Source: CAXBGS01 sp963975425 (GTDB lineage Bacteria > Planctomycetota > Planctomycetia > Pirellulales > Pirellulaceae). From it: a DNA stretch of 64,000 nucleotides. Numbering within the stretch: the first letter of the stretch is position 1; each line of letters starts with the position of its first letter. A program made the position numbers and the translations under genes. Location of the stretch: contig CAXBGS010000004.1 in assembly GCA_963975425.1 (NCBI GenBank), positions 1-64,000 of the forward strand, written 5' to 3'. Positions 36,133 to 49,100 of this stretch are shown piece by piece. Under the pieces are notes generated by a model. The model had not been told where the DNA came from. It did no database searches and saw nothing but the letters and a program-made list of their open reading frames with translations.

Positions 36133-37638
36133 ATGAAACGTATCCCCCATCGTGACTTCAGCCTGTTCGTTCTCCTCGCGTGTTTCTGCGGCAATCCCAT
36201 CGCCGCAACGGCCGAATCGGCGCGCCCAAACGTGCTGTTTATTCTTACCGACGACCAGCGTTATGACGCGCTCGGCTGTATGGGACATCCGCACCTAGAG
36301 ACGCCTCATATCGACCGCTTAGCCGATGAAGGCTTGTTGTTCAAAAATCACTTTTGCACGACCAGTCTGTGTTCCCCCAGTCGCGCATCGATTCTTAGCG
36401 GTTTGTATGCCCATGCCCACGGGGTGAAAAACAACTTTACGGAATACCCGAGCGATCTGGTCAGTTTTCCGATGAAGCTGCGAGACACCGGGTACGAGAC
36501 CGCGTACATCGGCAAATGGCACATGGGCGAAGGCAATGATGAACCGCGGCCCGGTTTTGACTACTTCGTCACGCATAAGGGTCAAGGCAAATACTTCGAC
36601 ACTGAATTCAATTTCAACGGCGAAGGTCGCCGGGTCGTCAACGGTTATTACACGACCGTTGTGACCGACATGGCGAAAGACTGGATTGGCCAAAGAGATG
36701 GCGATCAACCGTGGATGCTGATGGTTGGCCATAAAGCACCACACAGTTTCTATATTGCCGAGGAGAAATACGAACATGCCTTTGACGATGTTGACATCGG
36801 CTATCCGGCGAGCGCATTCAACCTTGATGACAAACCTGCGTGGTTTAAAAAGCGACTTGATACCTGGCACGGCATCTACGGACCGCTATTCGATTTTCGC
36901 AAAAAGTTTCCCGATGACAGTCCCGAAGCGGTCGAAGACTTCGCACGCATGGTTCGCGCATACTGGGGGACGTTGCTTTCGGTCGACGACAGCGTCGGAT
37001 GGCTTTACGAAACGTTGAAAGCAAGCGGTGAACTGGACAACACCCTGATTATCTTTACGTCGGACAACGGACTGTTGGAGGGCGAACATGGAATGGTCGA
37101 CAAGCGGACCGGTCACGAACCGTCGATCCGCGTCCCCTTGGTTGTCCGATACCCGGGACTCACGTTGCCGAAAAACCCTCGCGTGATCGACGAAATCTCA
37201 GTGACAATCGATTTCGCTCCATCGATTCTGGACATCTGCGGTGTCGAACCGCTAACGAATGTCCATGGCAGCAGTTGGAAACAACTGGCACAGGGCGACG
37301 CATCTCATTGGCGAAACAGTTTCTATTACGAATACAACTACGAGCATCAGTTCCCGTACACGCCCAACGTGCGAGCGTTGCGAACAGACCAGTACAAATA
37401 CATCCGCTATCCACACGGCGACGGTTCGCCGGATCGTCACATGGCCGAACTTTATGATTTAAAGGCTGATCCGGGTGAGAACAAAAATTTGATCAACGAT
37501 CCCGCTTACGCAGATACCGTCGCTGATTTGCGCATCGAACTCGACCGTTTGATCGCCGCTCATGGAGACGGCAAACCCGACGAAATGCCTATCGACCAAG
37601 GCATCAAGTCAGGACTGCCCGACAAAGTCAACCGCTAA
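36133..37638 (+). CDS. Exported sulfatase (501 aa)
   Basis: Signal peptide (SLFVLLACFCGNPIAATA) and the type I sulfatase fold: VLFILTDDQRYDALGCMG holds the metal ligands, and C80 in CSPSRASILSG is the formylglycine site. TGYETAYIGKWHMGEG and LIIFTSDNGLLEGEHGM are conserved. Third sulfatase in the cluster, divergent from the one at 34489-35967, and probably under separate control from the shared 165-bp region. Confidence 0.94.
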   Translation: MKRIPHRDFSLFVLLACFCGNPIAATAESARPNVLFILTDDQRYDALGCMGHPHLETPHIDRLADEGLLFKNHFCTTSLCSPSRASILSGLYAHAHGVKNNFTEYPSDLVSFPMKLRDTGYETAYIGKWHMGEGNDEPRPGFDYFVTHKGQGKYFDTEFNFNGEGRRVVNGYYTTVVTDMAKDWIGQRDGDQPWMLMVGHKAPHSFYIAEEKYEHAFDDVDIGYPASAFNLDDKPAWFKKRLDTWHGIYGPLFDFRKKFPDDSPEAVEDFARMVRAYWGTLLSVDDSVGWLYETLKASGELDNTLIIFTSDNGLLEGEHGMVDKRTGHEPSIRVPLVVRYPGLTLPKNPRVIDEISVTIDFAPSILDICGVEPLTNVHGSSWKQLAQGDASHWRNSFYYEYNYEHQFPYTPNVRALRTDQYKYIRYPHGDGSPDRHMAELYDLKADPGENKNLINDPAYADTVADLRIELDRLIAAHGDGKPDEMPIDQGIKSGLPDKVNR

Positions 37639-37661
37639 ATGCGGCTCGACTGACACGCTCC

Positions 37662-37697
37662 CAGTCGCAGTCGCGATCGCAGTTGCAGTCGCAGTTG
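37662..37697. repeat. Six-base degenerate tandem repeat
   Basis: cagtcg/cagttg/cgatcg-like hexamers, six in a row, between the convergent sulfatase and methyltransferase stops; it ends 4 bp before the methyltransferase stop codon. Confidence 0.75.
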
Positions 37698-37700
37698 CGA

Positions 37701-38429
37701 TCAAGACGATTGTTTGCGAAAACGCAATAGATAGTTTTCTACAAACGCAGGCACTTCGACCTCTTCCACGAAGTGAAATCCGGCGTCAATGATCTCGGAT
37801 CGAAACACGTCCTTGCCTGCACGGACGTGTCCGAGAATAAATTCACGCGAGACGCCCGGGATGCGTTCGAAATCGATGACCACCAGCGTGCCGCCCGGCT
37901 TCAGTGCTCGATGGATCGACGCAAGAGTCGACTCGTGATGTTCGAAGTGATGATACGTGTCACAGATAAAGGCGACATCGACCGAGTTGGGCGGAAGTCT
38001 TGTCGATCTTTCGGAACAGAGCACGGGCGTGATGTTGTCGATGCCTTCCTGTTCTGCCTTCTGATTGATGTGATTGAGGAAAACGGAGGAGATATCAACG
38101 GCAAAAACATGCCCTTCATCACCGACCGTGCGAGAAAACAATCGCGAATAGAATCCGGTTCCCGCGCCGATATCGGCAACGGACATGCCGGTCTTGATCG
38201 CACACGCGGCAAGCACCCGTTCGCGTTCGGCATAAACTTCGCGGCTCTCGATTTCGAACCGACCGAGCCATTCATCGACATCCAGCGTTGGATCAAGAAA
38301 CCTAGCGTTGATACCAGAGGGGTCGGTGCCGGGTTGGTTGTCGGTGACAACCGCGTCTTGTGAAATTGCCGGTGACGACAAACCGATCGTCAGCCATAGA
38401 ATGACAACCACGAGGTGGGATCGAAACAT
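37701..38429 (-). CDS. Exported class I SAM methyltransferase-like protein (242 aa)
   Basis: The fold is clear: motif I VADIGAGTGFYSRLF, VFAVDISSVFLNHINQ, VDVAFICDTYHHFEHH and LKPGGTLVVIDF. The unusual feature is a signal peptide at the start (MFRSHLVVVILWLTIGLS, then SPAISQ), placing the mature enzyme outside the cytoplasm, where SAM is not normally present. Start at 38429 is chosen for this peptide; the frame open to 38570 runs into the oxidoreductase. Substrate unknown. Confidence 0.82.
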   Translation of the reverse strand: MFRSHLVVVILWLTIGLSSPAISQDAVVTDNQPGTDPSGINARFLDPTLDVDEWLGRFEIESREVYAERERVLAACAIKTGMSVADIGAGTGFYSRLFSRTVGDEGHVFAVDISSVFLNHINQKAEQEGIDNITPVLCSERSTRLPPNSVDVAFICDTYHHFEHHESTLASIHRALKPGGTLVVIDFERIPGVSREFILGHVRAGKDVFRSEIIDAGFHFVEEVEVPAFVENYLLRFRKQSS

Positions 38430-38530
38430 CGTTTTGTGGTTTCCTGGTTTGGATGGTGTGAGACGGAACGAAGGCAGGTGCGCAACCCTCGACGACCAGA
38501 TAAGCAACGCTTGCTTAGGATTCTTCGACT

Positions 38531-39913
38531 TTAGACGCCCATGATTTTCAATGGCGCTCGCGACTTCCATTTTCCGCGAGTGAAGTCGGGAAAATCAACG
38601 GCTTGACTGCGGTTGGCGACGGATTTTTCGCTCAGCGCCGAAACAACACTCCAGGCCGCCGCGTCATAGACGTCATAATCGGGTGCGACACCTCGCAGGT
38701 GGGCCTGCACCAATCGCATGTCTTCCAGATAGTCACCGCTGCGAATTTCGTCGGCGAGTTTGAAACCGTCTGCCGCCTCGGGCGTCTGTTCGGCGATTGA
38801 AAGTATCTCGGTCCACAGCGGGTGATCGAATTGCTCGTAGTGTTCCGACATTGGACGCGACTGATAGGGCAAGTGTTTGTGCCGATTCTGATCGCGATTT
38901 TCCAGCGAGACCAAGAACTCGGGAAAGCCACGAACGATGCCGCGTGTTCCTTGAACGAGATTGATACGGCTGTACGGTCTGGGCAGATCCGTGTCGTGCT
39001 TGATGATCAGTGTTTCACCGTTGGCCGTTTTGATCAGGCTGCTGTTGACGTCGCCGTTGATGTAGTCGCGTTTGCGGTACGGATGATCTTTCGGCAGATG
39101 TTCTTTGGCGAACAGATTCATGCCGCGCGCCTTGCTGCTCATTGAAACCAAGTATTCCATCCGATTGCCTCGCCCCAGATTCGTATACCAAGCAAGCGGG
39201 CCAAGTCCGTGCGTGGGGTAAAGGTTGCCATTCCGCTGGGCGTGATGCGCGCCGAGCCAGAGCCCGTCGCCGAAGTCGCGAATTTTCAGGTACCTGGTAT
39301 CGTGCATGTAACCGGCTTCGGCATGCACCAACTCTCCTAAGACTCCTTCGCGTACCATCCTCAACACCGACATCTCTGTCCGGCAATAGTTGACGTTTTC
39401 CATCATCGAGACGTGCTTGCCGGTCTTTTCATGCGTCTCGACCAGTTGCCAACAGTCATCCAAGGAAATCGCCGCCGGAATTTCCGTCGCGGCATGCTTG
39501 CCACTGTTCAGTGCCGCCAAGCAGACAGGGGCATGCCATCGCCACGGTGTCGCGGTGTAAACCAAGTCCAGATCTTGTTCGTCACACATCCGCCGGAATT
39601 CGTATTCGCCGCCGGTGTAGGCGACCGGTTCGCGCATCCCCAATTGCTTGCACAGACGCTGCGTGCGCACGCATGGTTCGGTCAAGATATCGCAGACAGC
39701 AAGCATTTCGACGCCATCGATGTGCAACAGATTTCGCACGTGCTGTGACCCCTTGTTTCCGATCCCGACGAATCCGACACGGAGCGAGGTCTTTGGATTC
39801 GACGTCGGCTCATCGGCGACCGCGGCATCGCGTAAACCGGTCTGACCGGCAAGCATGGCGGCGACACTGGCCTTGACGACTTCACGGCGTGAAAACTCGG
39901 TCGGCTGCATCAT
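38531..39913 (-). CDS. Gfo/Idh/MocA family oxidoreductase, Tat-type N-terminus (460 aa)
   Basis: NAD(P)-binding motif RVGFVGIGNKGSQHVRNLL follows a Tat-like leader (SRREVVKASVAAMLAG). DLVYTATPWRWHAPVCLAAL and GKHAATEIPAAI (a GKHV-x-EKP variant) are conserved in the family, which oxidises or epimerises sugars and their derivatives. In planctomycetes such exported members often sit with sulfatase genes. Start at 39913 (MMQPTEF) is preferred over 39946. It is divergent from the giant gene, with a 248-bp intergenic region. Confidence 0.88.
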   Translation of the reverse strand: MMQPTEFSRREVVKASVAAMLAGQTGLRDAAVADEPTSNPKTSLRVGFVGIGNKGSQHVRNLLHIDGVEMLAVCDILTEPCVRTQRLCKQLGMREPVAYTGGEYEFRRMCDEQDLDLVYTATPWRWHAPVCLAALNSGKHAATEIPAAISLDDCWQLVETHEKTGKHVSMMENVNYCRTEMSVLRMVREGVLGELVHAEAGYMHDTRYLKIRDFGDGLWLGAHHAQRNGNLYPTHGLGPLAWYTNLGRGNRMEYLVSMSSKARGMNLFAKEHLPKDHPYRKRDYINGDVNSSLIKTANGETLIIKHDTDLPRPYSRINLVQGTRGIVRGFPEFLVSLENRDQNRHKHLPYQSRPMSEHYEQFDHPLWTEILSIAEQTPEAADGFKLADEIRSGDYLEDMRLVQAHLRGVAPDYDVYDAAAWSVVSALSEKSVANRSQAVDFPDFTRGKWKSRAPLKIMGV

Positions 39914-40161
39914 ATTGATCCTTTCATCAGGGGAATCGCAGCCCACATCTTACCGGCACAATCCGACCAGGATGCGCAACGCAAATCCGTTATCGCCGCC
40001 CTGACGAGAATGCCGCGGATAACCGGTACATCCGCTGCGACCTGGACTGAATTTGGTCGCGGTCGCCCACAGTGAGCTACCTTTTCATTGAAGATCAGTC
40101 AGGTGCATTGCGCGCCTACGGAATCTGATGCAATGGAAACTCCTACGGAATTTGACCCACC

Positions 40162-43100
40162 ATGGGCAAGCAAACATCACCACGCGTGTTTGATTTTTAT
40201 CTGCTTGAGGACCGCGTCCTGCTTAGCGGCGAAGGGATCGAGGGTGCCGATACCGAAGCCCAGGTCGATGCCGATCTGTCGACGACGCTGCTCGAAGAAT
40301 TGTCGGCTGCCGGTCAAGTCACCGAGGATCGTGCGCTCGCTGCTGCGCCAGCGGGATTGATCCCCAACGCCGAAGACCATTTGGCGGTTAATGACTACGC
40401 CGACATACCAGCCTTTGATCCTGCCCTGCCACTGCAAGTCGTCTTTGTCGATGCGGGAGTCGAAGACGCGGACATTCTGATCGAAGGATTGCGTGGTGAT
40501 AACGAAGGCGAAACTCAATGGCTCGTTGTCCAACTTTCCGCGGATGACGACGGAATCGACCAAATCAGCCGGGCGTTAGCGGGACTTACCGGCGTCGATG
40601 CAATCCATCTGCTCAGCCATGGCGACGGCGACGGAATTCAACTCGGCAACACGAGACTAGATACGACAACGGCAGAAGCCTACGCGGGTTCGATCGCATC
40701 TTGGGGCAGCGCCTTGGACAGCGGTGCCGACTTGCTGATTTACGGTTGCGATCTGGCCAGCACTGATGGCGGTCGCGAATTGATCGACTCGATTGCTGCA
40801 CTCTGTGACTGTGACGTTGCCGCCAGTGATGATGCGACGGGACATGAATCGCTCGGTGCGGACTGGATACTTGAATACGCAGTCGGCGATGTGCAGACCG
40901 GCGTGGCCTTTGGCTATCTGGCGCAAGCGTCGTGGCAACACTCGTTGGATACAACATCCAACTTGGTGGCGCATTATGAGTTCGATAACGATGCGCTCAG
41001 CATTGCCAATGATGCTTCCGGGTCGGGCAATCACGGGGCATACCAGAATTCAGATAACACCACGACGGGCACCGTCGGAACACTGGCGGGTGACTTTACC
41101 GGTGATGCACCGGGAGCGAATCAGCACATCACGATTGCCAATGATCCGTCAATCGATTTTGGCACCGGCGATTTCACGGTGTCATTTTGGGTCAATACGT
41201 CGGATGCATTCGCTAGCGAAGCCACGGTCATTGACAAACAGAATGGCGGCGATGGATTCCGCATCTATGTGGAAGCCGGCGGCGTGATGAAGGTCAATCT
41301 TTCCAGCGGCGGTTCCAGCGGCACCTCAACGATCGGTACGATCAATGACGGAAGCTGGCACCACGTCACGTTCACTCGCAGCGGTGGGGCGGTCAAGACC
41401 TATCTCGATGGTGCGGTCGTCGGCAGCAACTCGGCATCGACACTGGACGTCAGTACGACGGCGGCACTAGTAATCGGGGCCGGTGGTGATTCGACGAACG
41501 ACTTTGAAGGTTTGCTGGATGATGTTCGGTTGTATTCAAGGCAACTGAGCGATTCGGATGTGACCCTGTTGGCGACACCTCCTCCGGTCACGACAATCAC
41601 GGTCGACACCTTTAGCGATACGGTCGACGGAACCACCACCGACGTGGCCACGTTGTTGGCCAACCGAGGTTCGGATGGTTTTATTTCGCTGCGAGAAGCC
41701 ATCCTTGCGGTCAACAACGACTCCGCGACGGACTGGACTATTGAAGTGGGCGCGGGCACCTACACCTTCGCGGCGGGGGCAAACGATACCGCCGGCGATT
41801 TTGACATTCGCAACAGCATGACCATCGTCGGCGACGGCATTGGCAGCACGATCATTGATGCGAATCAAAACGAACGTGTCTTCGAAGTCTTCTCGGGAAC
41901 CGTCACCTTTCAAGACATGACCATTCAAGGTGGCCAAGGAAACGACGTTGGTTCTGGGATCGATGTCAATGTCGGAGCGGATGTCACACTTGATACCGTT
42001 CGCATGTTCAACAACGAAGCCAATAATGCCCAAGGCGGCGCTGTTTTCAACTCCGGCACGCTGACGATCCTCGATTCAGAATTTGATTCCAACTACGCAA
42101 CCGGTGCCCAAGGCGGTGCCATCAGCAGTTCGGGAGATTTGACGATCGAGCGCACGACGTTCACGAACAATTGGAGCAACAATCATTTTGGCGGTGCCAT
42201 CTATCAGTCCGGAACTGGGACGGGCGCAATTACCGATTCTCTCTTCGTCGGTAACTCAAGCGATATTAATTCAGGAGGCGCAATTTACGTTGCTGGAGAC
42301 CTGACCATCACCAACACGACTTTTAGTGGTAACAGCGCCGGCGCCACTCACCATGGCTCAGCAATTCTTATCACCAACGGAACGACGACGCTGCAGAACG
42401 TCACGGTGACGGGCAACACCCATGGAGACCTGGGCGCGGTTCGCGTGACAAGCACTGGAACACTCGACATCCGCAACACCATCATCGCTGGCAATAGCGG
42501 CGGCGGGTACGCCGATCTTTCTGCCGGAGGCACGGTCAATGATCTGGGCAATAACCTGATCGGCGATGGAAGCGGTCAAACCACCCTGGTCGATGGCGTC
42601 AACGGAAACCAAGTCGGAACCAGCGGCAGTCCACTTGATCCTATGCTCGGCGTGTTGGCTGACAATGGTGGTCCGACGTGGACTCACGCCCTGTTGACGA
42701 ACAGCACGGCAATCGACGCGGGTAGTAACACGGGTGCACCGGCAACCGACCAACGCAACGTCGCTCGCGATGGATCGACCGACATCGGCGCGTATGAGTT
42801 CGTCGATGCCGCGCCGAGTGATCTTCAAATCACCGGAACAAGCGGTGGCGGATTAAGCCTCAACCATGACGGCGGCAACGATGTGTACTTGCAAGCCGAC
42901 GACGGCGGCGCGATCGTTGGCGGGTTGCAGAAAGTAACCGTTGAGGCATCCTTTGCCATCAGTTCGCCACCATCTGGGTCCATTGGTCTGTTGTCGTACG
43001 CCGAAGGCGTCAATGACGAGGCGCTCGGGCTGTTCATTTCCGCGTCCGGACAACTGATCTTCACGGCGGATTCAACGGGAACGGCGCAAACCTCCGCGTC

Positions 43101-46100
43101 GACGTACGCGAGTCTGTTCAACGGTCAACGTCATCATGTTGCCGTCAGCTGGGACGGGACGGCGAGCGGTGCGGTCGAGTTTTACGTCGATGGCGAACTC
43201 GTGGAATCATTCACTGGCTACCAAACCGGCAGCACGATTGGTGCAGGCGGCGTCCTGGTACTCGGGAACGATCAAGATTCGGTCGGTGGCGATTTTTCGC
43301 CGGCTCAAGCATTCCAAGGAACGCTCTATGAAGTTCGTCTCTTCAACGACGTCCGCAGCGAAAATGAAATCTCAGCAAGCTACCGCAGCGATCTGCCATA
43401 CGACGAAGGCGGCATGATCGCCAACTGGCAGTTCAACAATTTGTCCCCCAATGGCGTCATTACCGAATCGGTCAGCGGTAACAACCTAACGCTCAGGCAC
43501 GCCAGTGACACAGGGTTCACCACCAGCGACCCTGAATTGACTCTAGCAGTTGATGAAAACGCACTCACTGGCACCATCGTTGGCAGTTTGCACGGCGTGG
43601 ATCCCGAGCGTGATGCAAGAATCGCTGCGCTGCTTGCGGCCGACGCTGATCTGACTTTCAGCGCCGAGACGGGCAGTTTCTACAAGTTGGTCAATTCCAG
43701 CGTCAGTTGGAATGCAGCACTGTCCGCCGCCAATGCCGCGACACTCAGTGGCGTGACGGGCGATTTGGTTCACATCGAATCGGCAGCCGAAAACGAAGTG
43801 GTTTGGACCATCGCAGCCGGTGGTGCGGCCGATGTCTGGATCGGAGCTTCGGATGAATTGGTCGAAGGCGATTGGCGTTGGTACGACGACGGCAGTCCGA
43901 CAGACTCGTTTTGGTCGGGAGACTCAAGCGGTTCTCGAATAGGTGATCATTACGTGAACTGGATCAGCGGCGAACCGAGTGCGGGACAAGCCGATGAGGA
44001 CTACGGACGCATTCGACATACCGATGGGTATTGGCTGGACACGAACTCCACATTGAACCAAGCCTATGTCATCGAGTGGAACGCCGATGATGTTTTGGAT
44101 GCAAACGATGCGCTGACCTATGCGATCCAATCGCAAACCGTCGCCGGCGCGTTCGCGATCGATTCCAGCACAGGCGCGATCACGGTTGCCGATGGTTCGC
44201 TGCTGGACTACGAAACGAATTCGACGCACTCGTTGACGGTTCGTGTGACAGACATTGACTCGAATACTTATGACGAAGTCTTCACTGTTTCATTGAATGA
44301 TCTGGTCGAGTCCAGCAATGCGCCGACCGATCTATCCGGCGGCATCGAACTGAATACCGACGGTGGCAACGACAGTTATCTGTACATCGCTGATGGTCGA
44401 CCTGTCCTTGGCGGATTGACCGAATTGACATTGGAAGCATCGTTCCAAATTGATTCGGTGCCCACCGGATCGATCCCGATTATCGACTACCAGGAGGGCG
44501 GAATTCCTACTGAATTTGGAGTTGCGATCAATCCCGATGGGTCGCTGAAGATCACCGTCGCTGACGTATCTTTTTCAACGGCGGGAACCTACACGCAGCT
44601 GCTTGACGGCGAACAGCATCATGTTGCAGTCGCCTGGGACAACACGCATGGTGACGTGCAATTCTTCATCGACGGTGAATACGTCGAGTCGCTTGACGGA
44701 GTGGGCACGGGGCACACACTACACAACGCAAGCCTTGCTCAATTAGTCCTGGGGCAGAATCCGGACGATGCGGCTGACTTCTATTCGGATGAAGTGTTCG
44801 GCGGAACATTATATGACGTTCGAGTTTGGAATGAGGTCCGCAGCGAAGCAGAAATTTCCCTCCATTATCAGAACAAGTTCGACAGCGGAAGTCTGCCCAG
44901 CGGCCTGGTCGCCAATTGGCAAATGGATGGATTCAATGGATCCAGTGAAGTCGTCGATGTGGTCAGCGGAAACAACCTAGTCATTGGGCATGCAAGTGGC
45001 GTCGGTTTCGCCGCCAGCACGCCGGTCGAGAACCTGCACGTTACCGAAAACAGTGCCAATGGGACAACAGTTGGTTACGTCGCCGCCAGTGCCCCTGACT
45101 TGGTCACCAATGTCGTCACCGATAGCCTGTTCCTGGACGCCCCCGACCCAGGAACATACACACGGTATAGCACCGCCCAGACGTTTGGCGGTTGGACGGT
45201 CGAAAGTGGTAACGTCGATCTTTTGGGCACCATTATCCCGGCTTCACCTCTCGGTGGGCGATCAGTTGAACTCAATGGTGACACGACCGGGGCAATCGCG
45301 CAATCAATCACGACCATTGTTGGCCAGCAATATCAACTGACGTTTGAAGCAGGCGGCAATTTTAGCGGCGGACAAGACCACGTGTCTTTCCGTGCTAGCT
45401 TAGGTGGAACAAGCCAAGACATTGTCATCGCCGAGCCAAGCGGTTGGTCATTGTCCAACCCATTGTCAAGCCGATACACGCTAACATTCACAGCAGATTC
45501 AACGAATACCGTTGTACGTTTCTCTTCCTTGGAAACGGGGGCCTATGCCGGAGTGATCGCGGATGTCCAAGTGCTTGAAGTCCCGCCAGCTATCACAGCG
45601 ATTTTGAGCAACGACCCATCGTTGACCTACGATGCTGGGACTGGAAAGTTCTACAAAGCCGTCGACTCTCAAGTCTCATGGTCGGCCGCACAGAGCGTCG
45701 CAACGGGTTCAGCCTTGAACGGAATCCAAGGCGAATTGCTGACCATCGAGTCTCAATACGAAAATGATTTCATTGCCACTTTGTCTCAGGGGCTAAGTGA
45801 CAATGTGTGGTTGGGCGCCTCGGACCAAGACACCGAAGGCACGTGGAAATGGTACGACGGCGGGAACGCGGGCGAAACGTTTTGGATTGGCAACGGTGCC
45901 GGGTCGGCTCAACCGGGACACTTTACCAATTGGGAATCAGGCGAGCCCAACGATTTTAGCGGTGAAGACTTTGCCGAGTTGACAAAAAACACCGGCGGTT
46001 GGAATGACGCCGGGGCCGCAGGGACTAATACCTACATCATTCAGTGGGACGCCAGCGAGGTACTTTCCAATTTCACTTTCAACCTAACCGATGACGCGAG

Positions 46101-49100
46101 CGGCCGATTCGCGATAGATGCATCCACCGGCGAAATCACCGTCGCCGATGGATCGCAACTCGATTACGAAGTCGCGACGTCGCACAACATCACCGTTCAG
46201 GTCACCGATGCGTCGGGCAATTCGTATAGCGAAGCGATGGCCGTTGCCGTTGATGATGTCGACGACTCGCCGGTCATCACGACATCTGCGACGCCGGTTT
46301 CGTACACCGAAAATGATTTGCCAACTTTGATCGCGACATCGCTTACCGCTGCGGATCCCGATTCAGCCGACTTGGATACGGGAACGCTCACGGTATCTTT
46401 CTCAGCGGGTGGCACGACAGGTGATCGACTGACGGTGATTCCCGGCGGCAATGTGACGGTCCTGGGCAATGCGATCAGCGTTAGTGGCACACAAGTCGCA
46501 ACGTTCACCGGCGGTGTCAGCGGCCAGGATCTGGTGATCACGTTTGATGCGGATAGCACACCGGCAATCGCTCAGGAAGTCGGCCGTCAAATCGCATACT
46601 ACAACACATCGGATAGCCCATCGACCACCACCCGCACGCTGGATTTTGTATTGACCGACGGTGACGGTGACACCAGCGCGACGGTGCAGAAGACGCTAAA
46701 TATCGCGGCAGCCACCGATGCGCCGATCGCTGTTAATGATCGGTCCGCCCTGACGTTCGACGGCGTCGATGACTACGTCAACATTGGAAACAATGCGGCG
46801 CTGGAAATTACCGGTTCGACGTTGACGATGGAAGCGTGGGTCAATCCGGCAGCCTACAACGTGGCCGGATCGATCGTAATGAACCGTGAAGGTGAGTACG
46901 AGATTGGCATTAGCGATACCGGCACGTTGCGATGGGCTGTCGCGAATTCCGATCCTGGATGGGCATGGCACGACACAGGCTACGTCGTCCCGCTAAACCA
47001 ATGGTCGCATTTGGCAGTCAGCTATGACAACGGTGTTGTTAGCACGTATGTCAATGGAACGCTGGTCGATGTGTATGAAGGATCCGGTGCGATCACCGAC
47101 GCGAACGCGCCGATGGACAACTTTATCATCGGAGGACGTGAGAACAATCCGACCGGTCAATACTTCAACGGCCAGATTGACGATGTTCGCATCTGGGATG
47201 TCGCAAGGACCCAATCCGAAATCCTTACAAACCTAAACCAAGACCTATCACCACAAGCAGGTCTGCTAGGGAATTGGCAGTTCAGTGAAACCAGCGGAAC
47301 GATCGCGGCTGATTCCGGCGGAAGCAACGATGGCACGTTGGTCGACGGCGGTTCGGGTGCCGCCGGTCCTCAGTGGACCAATTACTCAACTGACCAGGAC
47401 AGTCCCCTGAGCGTTGCGGCCGGCAGCGGCGTTCTCACCAACGATATCGACGGCGACGGCGACACGTTGACGGTGACTCAAGTCGAAGGCAGCGGTGCGG
47501 GCGTCGGTTCGACGGTCACGCTTGCCTCGGGTGCGACGGTCAGAGTGACTTCCACCGGATCCTTTGATTACGATCCCAACAATGCATTTAATCATTTAAC
47601 GTCCGGTCAAACGGCGAGTGACTCATTCACTTATCAAGTCGGAGATGGAAACGGAAACTTCTCAACCGCGACGGCTTTTGTAACGGTCAGCGGCGACAAC
47701 GATGCTCCGGTGATGGACAACAGCGGTTTCTTAGGTCTGGACACGATCTCGGAAGATGACACCGCACCGACAGGGAATACGGTTGCAGAGATACTTGCAA
47801 GCGATGGTGGTAATCCGATCTCGGACGACGACACGGGGGCGGTCGAAGGCATTGCGTTGACTTCCGCTTCAGGGAGCTACGGAAAGTGGCAATACAACAC
47901 CGGCTCAGGTTGGACCGATGTCGGAACGGTCTCCGATTCGAGTGCGTTGCTATTGAGGACGACTGACAGTCTTCGATACCTGCCGGACGGAACCAATGGG
48001 GAAACACCGCTGATTCTGTTCAAGGCGTGGGACCAAACCAGTGGTTCGTTCGGAACGAAAGTCGACACAACGACCGATGGCGGTAACACGGCATTCAGCA
48101 GCGGAGTTGAAGCGGCAACCGTCAGCGTGACAAACGTCAACGATGCTCCGGTGATGGCGCCCTATGGGCCGACCTACAACACCACCGAAAACGCAGGCTC
48201 GTTTAGCGCATCGGTTTCCGCCCTGTTGGGCTCTAGTATCTCGGACGTCGATTCAGGTGCTGTCGAAGGCGTTGCCGTCTACAACGCGACCGGTTCGGTT
48301 GGGACGCTCGAATACAGTACTGATGGAGGAACCAATTGGTATACCTTCAATTCACTTTCGGCAACCAACGCGACGCTGCTTCGCGCGACGGATTTATTTC
48401 GTTACACGCCCGATGGGATTTCTGGCGGAACGATGACGCTGGACTACTACGCTTGGGATCAAACCAGCGGCACAACTGGCCCGGGTGCCGACGTCACGAC
48501 GCGTGGCGGTACGACCGCATTCAGCTCCGTCGACGATACCGTCACGATCAACGTTACCGATATCAATGACGAACAAGTCCTAGCAACCAACACCGGTGCA
48601 ACGTTCAATGAAAACTCAACCGACAACATCATCACGACGGCGATGCTGGAAACGACGGACGCGGATCACGCCGACATTGCGCTGACCTATACGGTTTCGG
48701 CGATCAACGGAAACGGAACGCTCTATCGCAATTCGGTGGCTTTGGGATTAAGCGACTCGTTCACCCAGGCGGACATCGATGCGAACTTGATCACTTATGA
48801 TCATGACGGGACCGAGAACTTCACTTTCAGCTTCGACTTTAGTGTCGATGACGGTGTGGGCGCGGCAAGCACCGGAACGTTCAACATTGCGGTAACTCCG
48901 GTCAACGATCAACCGATCTCGATCACCAGCGACGGCGGCGGAGCGACCGCAAACATCAGTCACAACGAATCACTGTCCAACGTCACGCAGGTCACGTACA
49001 GCGATGGCGATTTGCCCGGCGACACCGTCACCTATTCCATCATAGGCGGTACCGACCAGAGTGACTTTGCTATCGACAGCAGCGGGAACCTGACGTTTGT

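Noticed and set aside
37773..38363. 196-aa plus-strand frame
   Set aside because: Antisense to the exported methyltransferase, whose motifs are clear.
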